Assembly (NCBI GenBank): GCA_947488345.1
Contig: CANKZQ010000005.1
Span: forward strand, 124,001-188,000
Source of the DNA: an uncultured Flavobacteriaceae bacterium
GTDB taxonomy: Bacteria; Bacteroidota; Bacteroidia; Flavobacteriales; Flavobacteriaceae
Length of the DNA stretch: 64,000 nucleotides
Direction of reading: 5' to 3'
Of this stretch, positions 61,706 through 64,000 are shown one piece after another; the first letter of the stretch is position 1; the number at the start of each line of letters is the position of its first letter. The notes under the pieces are model-generated. The model worked only from the letters and a program-made list of their open reading frames with translations. It did no database searches and had not been told where the DNA came from. Made by a program: the position numbers and the translations under genes.

Positions 61706-64000
61706 ATGGAGACTGAACTAAAGAAATTAATACATGTGTCGGCACTTTTTGGGTTATTGCTTTTATTGTTGAGCCCATATCATGCGCATGCCAAGTCGAT
61801 GGAGTCTCACCTACATGATACTCCAAATCATGAGATAAAGGGAAAGATTGTTGATGCTAATACGGGTGAAGTAGTGCCATTTTGTAGTGTGATTATCGAA
61901 AATACATATTCCGGAACTTCAAGTAATGAAGAAGGAGATTTTGTTATAACTGTAGAAACCTTACCAACAAAACTCATATTTTCCCATTTGAATTATAAAA
62001 AGCAGATTGTTACGGTTACACAAAGTACCGAGCTTATGGTGATGTTATCTCCCTTAGCGCATAGCCTCGATGAAGTAACACTTGATGTAGGTGCTAGTAA
62101 TGATTATGCCATTGAATTGGCTCAAAAGGCATTCAAGCGAATGAGTTCGCTCAGCTCAATAGAAAAATACGGGAAGGCACTCTATCGTCAAAAGGCAAAG
62201 AATGGTGCCACATATTCTGAGTTTTCTGAGATTATTTATGACATAAAATACAACACAAGCGGGGTTCAAGATTGGGAAATTATAGAAGGTAGGTATGCCT
62301 TAAAAGAAAATAGTGTTAACAATAAAAACTTCACGCTCCTTTCTCGTTTGCTCACCGCAATTCAGCCAAATACCAATGACCTGTTGTTTCCATTGCGAGA
62401 ATCTTTAGAAAATTATTACAACGCAAAAATTATAGATCTTCTTAAAACCGATGAAGGAAATATCATTGTGTTATACTTAAAGTCAAAAGCCCAGCTTGCA
62501 AAGCCAGCATTTGAAGGCGAAGTATACTTGAACTCGAGAACGTATGACGTCTTAAAAGTAATCGGAACAATAGCTCAAGATGATGTGAAATTAATAAAGC
62601 TTACGGAGAAAAATACCTCTAAGAGGAACTATAATTTATCGTATGAAATAGTATTTAAGAAAGACAAGAAATTAGATTTAGTACTAGACTATATTAAAGT
62701 ACAGCAAGAATTTGATTATTTTAAAGACAAAGTGTTGAAAACACATGTTTCTTCTGAATCGAATCTATTCTTTTTCGAGTATTATCAACCAATAAGAAAA
62801 CGAAAATTGGGGCGGCAGTTTGGTCGTGGAAAGAGCGATTGGGAAAACTTAAATGAAATTGGATATAACGAAAAGTTTTGGCAAGACAATCAAATTGTAA
62901 AAAGAACGCCTGTAGAACAAGAAGTTATTAATGCTTTTGAAAAGGGCAATAGATTTGAATCTATGTTTTTGAATAGTAGACAACAAATTGCCTTAATGCA
63001 ATCGGGTATTGCCGGTGATCCATTTATAAAATGGCTCGGTGAAAGCATGCATACATTTGCTGAGAATAATAAAGTACAAAAAGTCTATTTGCATACCAAT
63101 AAAGAGGTGTTTTCATCTGGCGATTATTTGCGGTATAGTGCCTTTGGTGCAATAGGGCCTGAACATTATCAGTCACTCGAAAGTCAGGTACTTCATGTTG
63201 ACCTGATAAATGCAAATAGTAAGATTGTAAAAGCAACGACTTTAGAACTTATAAACGGTCGAGGAAAAGGGTCAATGAAAATTGATAGTGAACTGCCTTC
63301 AGGAATATATCAATTGAGAGCATATACAAACTGGATGCGGAATTTCGACGAGGCTTTCTTTTTTTATAAAACAATAGAGATCTTAGATGGTCAAACGAAT
63401 ACCAATATTACTTCAACAAATACCAATAAAATTGATGTACAATTTTTTCCTGAAGGAGGAGATGCTGTTGCAAATATGATGAATGTTATTGCATTTAAGG
63501 CCATAGGAACTGATGGATTAGGTAAAAAAATAAAAGGTCAGATACTAGATTCGAAGGGACAATTTATTGCAAATATAAATTCGATCTATAGCGGAGCCGG
63601 ATCTTTTAGACTACGACCACAAAAAGGAGAGAAGTATACTGCGGTTTTAAGTGATAACTCCAAATACCCGCTTCCTAACATAAAAAGTGAAGGTTATGTG
63701 ATGCGTATTGATAATAGAAATACCAAAACGGTTCGCGTAAAGGTACAAGCTAGTGAAGGTTTAAAAGACAAGGCCTTTTATATAATTGGTCATATGCGCG
63801 GTAAGAAATACTATCAAACCCGACTCCAGTTTAATGATGCTCCAAGTATTGACTTCGAGATCCCCAAAAACAAGTTGCCAAGTGGTGTTATGACACTCAC
63901 CCTTTTTGATCAGAATAAAAAACCCTATGCCGAACGCATTTTATTTGTAAATAATCAAAATGAGCTAATTGTTCGTACGAAACTGAATAAAAAAACCTTG
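61706..64000 (+). CDS. Large exported protein with carboxypeptidase-like regulatory domain, partial
   Basis: The frame starts with ATG at 61706 and stays open for 765 codons to the window end, so the C terminus is missing. A signal peptide (about 1-29, ending AHAKS) precedes a CarboxypepD_reg-like (DUF4480/CnaB-like) domain at about 42-125 (IKGKIVDANTGEVVPFCSVIIENT). A long beta-rich region follows with features of an MG2/macroglobulin-like domain, including VYLHTNKEVFSSGDYLRYSAFG (about 453-474) and PSGIYQLRAYTNWMRNF. Flavobacterial proteins of this type sometimes have a TonB-plug-like end. Likely an envelope or surface protein; role unknown. Confidence 0.75.
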   Translation, partial: METELKKLIHVSALFGLLLLLLSPYHAHAKSMESHLHDTPNHEIKGKIVDANTGEVVPFCSVIIENTYSGTSSNEEGDFVITVETLPTKLIFSHLNYKKQIVTVTQSTELMVMLSPLAHSLDEVTLDVGASNDYAIELAQKAFKRMSSLSSIEKYGKALYRQKAKNGATYSEFSEIIYDIKYNTSGVQDWEIIEGRYALKENSVNNKNFTLLSRLLTAIQPNTNDLLFPLRESLENYYNAKIIDLLKTDEGNIIVLYLKSKAQLAKPAFEGEVYLNSRTYDVLKVIGTIAQDDVKLIKLTEKNTSKRNYNLSYEIVFKKDKKLDLVLDYIKVQQEFDYFKDKVLKTHVSSESNLFFFEYYQPIRKRKLGRQFGRGKSDWENLNEIGYNEKFWQDNQIVKRTPVEQEVINAFEKGNRFESMFLNSRQQIALMQSGIAGDPFIKWLGESMHTFAENNKVQKVYLHTNKEVFSSGDYLRYSAFGAIGPEHYQSLESQVLHVDLINANSKIVKATTLELINGRGKGSMKIDSELPSGIYQLRAYTNWMRNFDEAFFFYKTIEILDGQTNTNITSTNTNKIDVQFFPEGGDAVANMMNVIAFKAIGTDGLGKKIKGQILDSKGQFIANINSIYSGAGSFRLRPQKGEKYTAVLSDNSKYPLPNIKSEGYVMRIDNRNTKTVRVKVQASEGLKDKAFYIIGHMRGKKYYQTRLQFNDAPSIDFEIPKNKLPSGVMTLTLFDQNKKPYAERILFVNNQNELIVRTKLNKKTL

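Overview
The window is chromosomal DNA of a marine- or soil-type gliding bacterium of the family Flavobacteriaceae (phylum Bacteroidota). The evidence is the AT-rich base composition, a tmRNA with the tag GENNYALAA, promoters with TTG/TTTG at -33 and TAnnTTTG at -7, a short primary sigma factor without region 1.1, a beta subunit of acetyl-CoA carboxylase that lacks its zinc cysteines, the gliding lipoprotein GldH, the type IX secretion protein PorT, and two secreted enzymes with type IX C-terminal sorting domains. No species can be named from the sequence alone.

Region 1-5.3 kb is the accessory-looking part. It holds mostly unrecognised small genes, a secretion-signal-less EEP-fold nuclease paired with a three-helix membrane protein, and a divergent three-gene set (281-aa unknown, zinc-ribbon protein, two-helix membrane protein). 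It abuts the 3' end of ssrA (tmRNA), a common integration site. From 5.9 to 17.3 kb come a saccharopine/alanine dehydrogenase-like enzyme, small conserved proteins, kdsA with two tandem transglutaminase genes, an AsmA-like protein, recJ and rpe. From 17.5 to 23.2 kb are rpoD, an ECF sigma operon with an MscS channel and a striking three-stem palindromic leader, a paired repeat/terminator intergenic region, and an SDR enzyme.

From 23.3 to 53.5 kb is mainly core genome: pnp-rpsO, accD, fba, tamL/trmH, porT-ubiE, queA, rlmN, an OmpA protein, a tightly packed six-gene run ricT-gldH-PBP1A-scoA-scoB-xth, holB, trhA-plsC, trpS, an aldo/keto reductase, pgk and a CBS protein. Two extracellular enzymes (an S1 serine endopeptidase and an M23 peptidase) are probable cargo of the type IX system that PorT belongs to.

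From 53.5 to 61 kb there is much non-coding signal: two paralogous structured elements of about 220 bases on the minus strand with covarying terminators, a palindrome-rich promoter upstream of a short SSB, a tandem operator between a membrane AraC-type regulator and an S41 protease/GIN-domain gene cluster, and two consecutive promoter/short-ORF/terminator units that look like transcription attenuators. The window ends inside a large secreted protein with a carboxypeptidase-like regulatory domain. No insertion sequence, prophage, CRISPR array, rRNA or canonical tRNA gene was seen.
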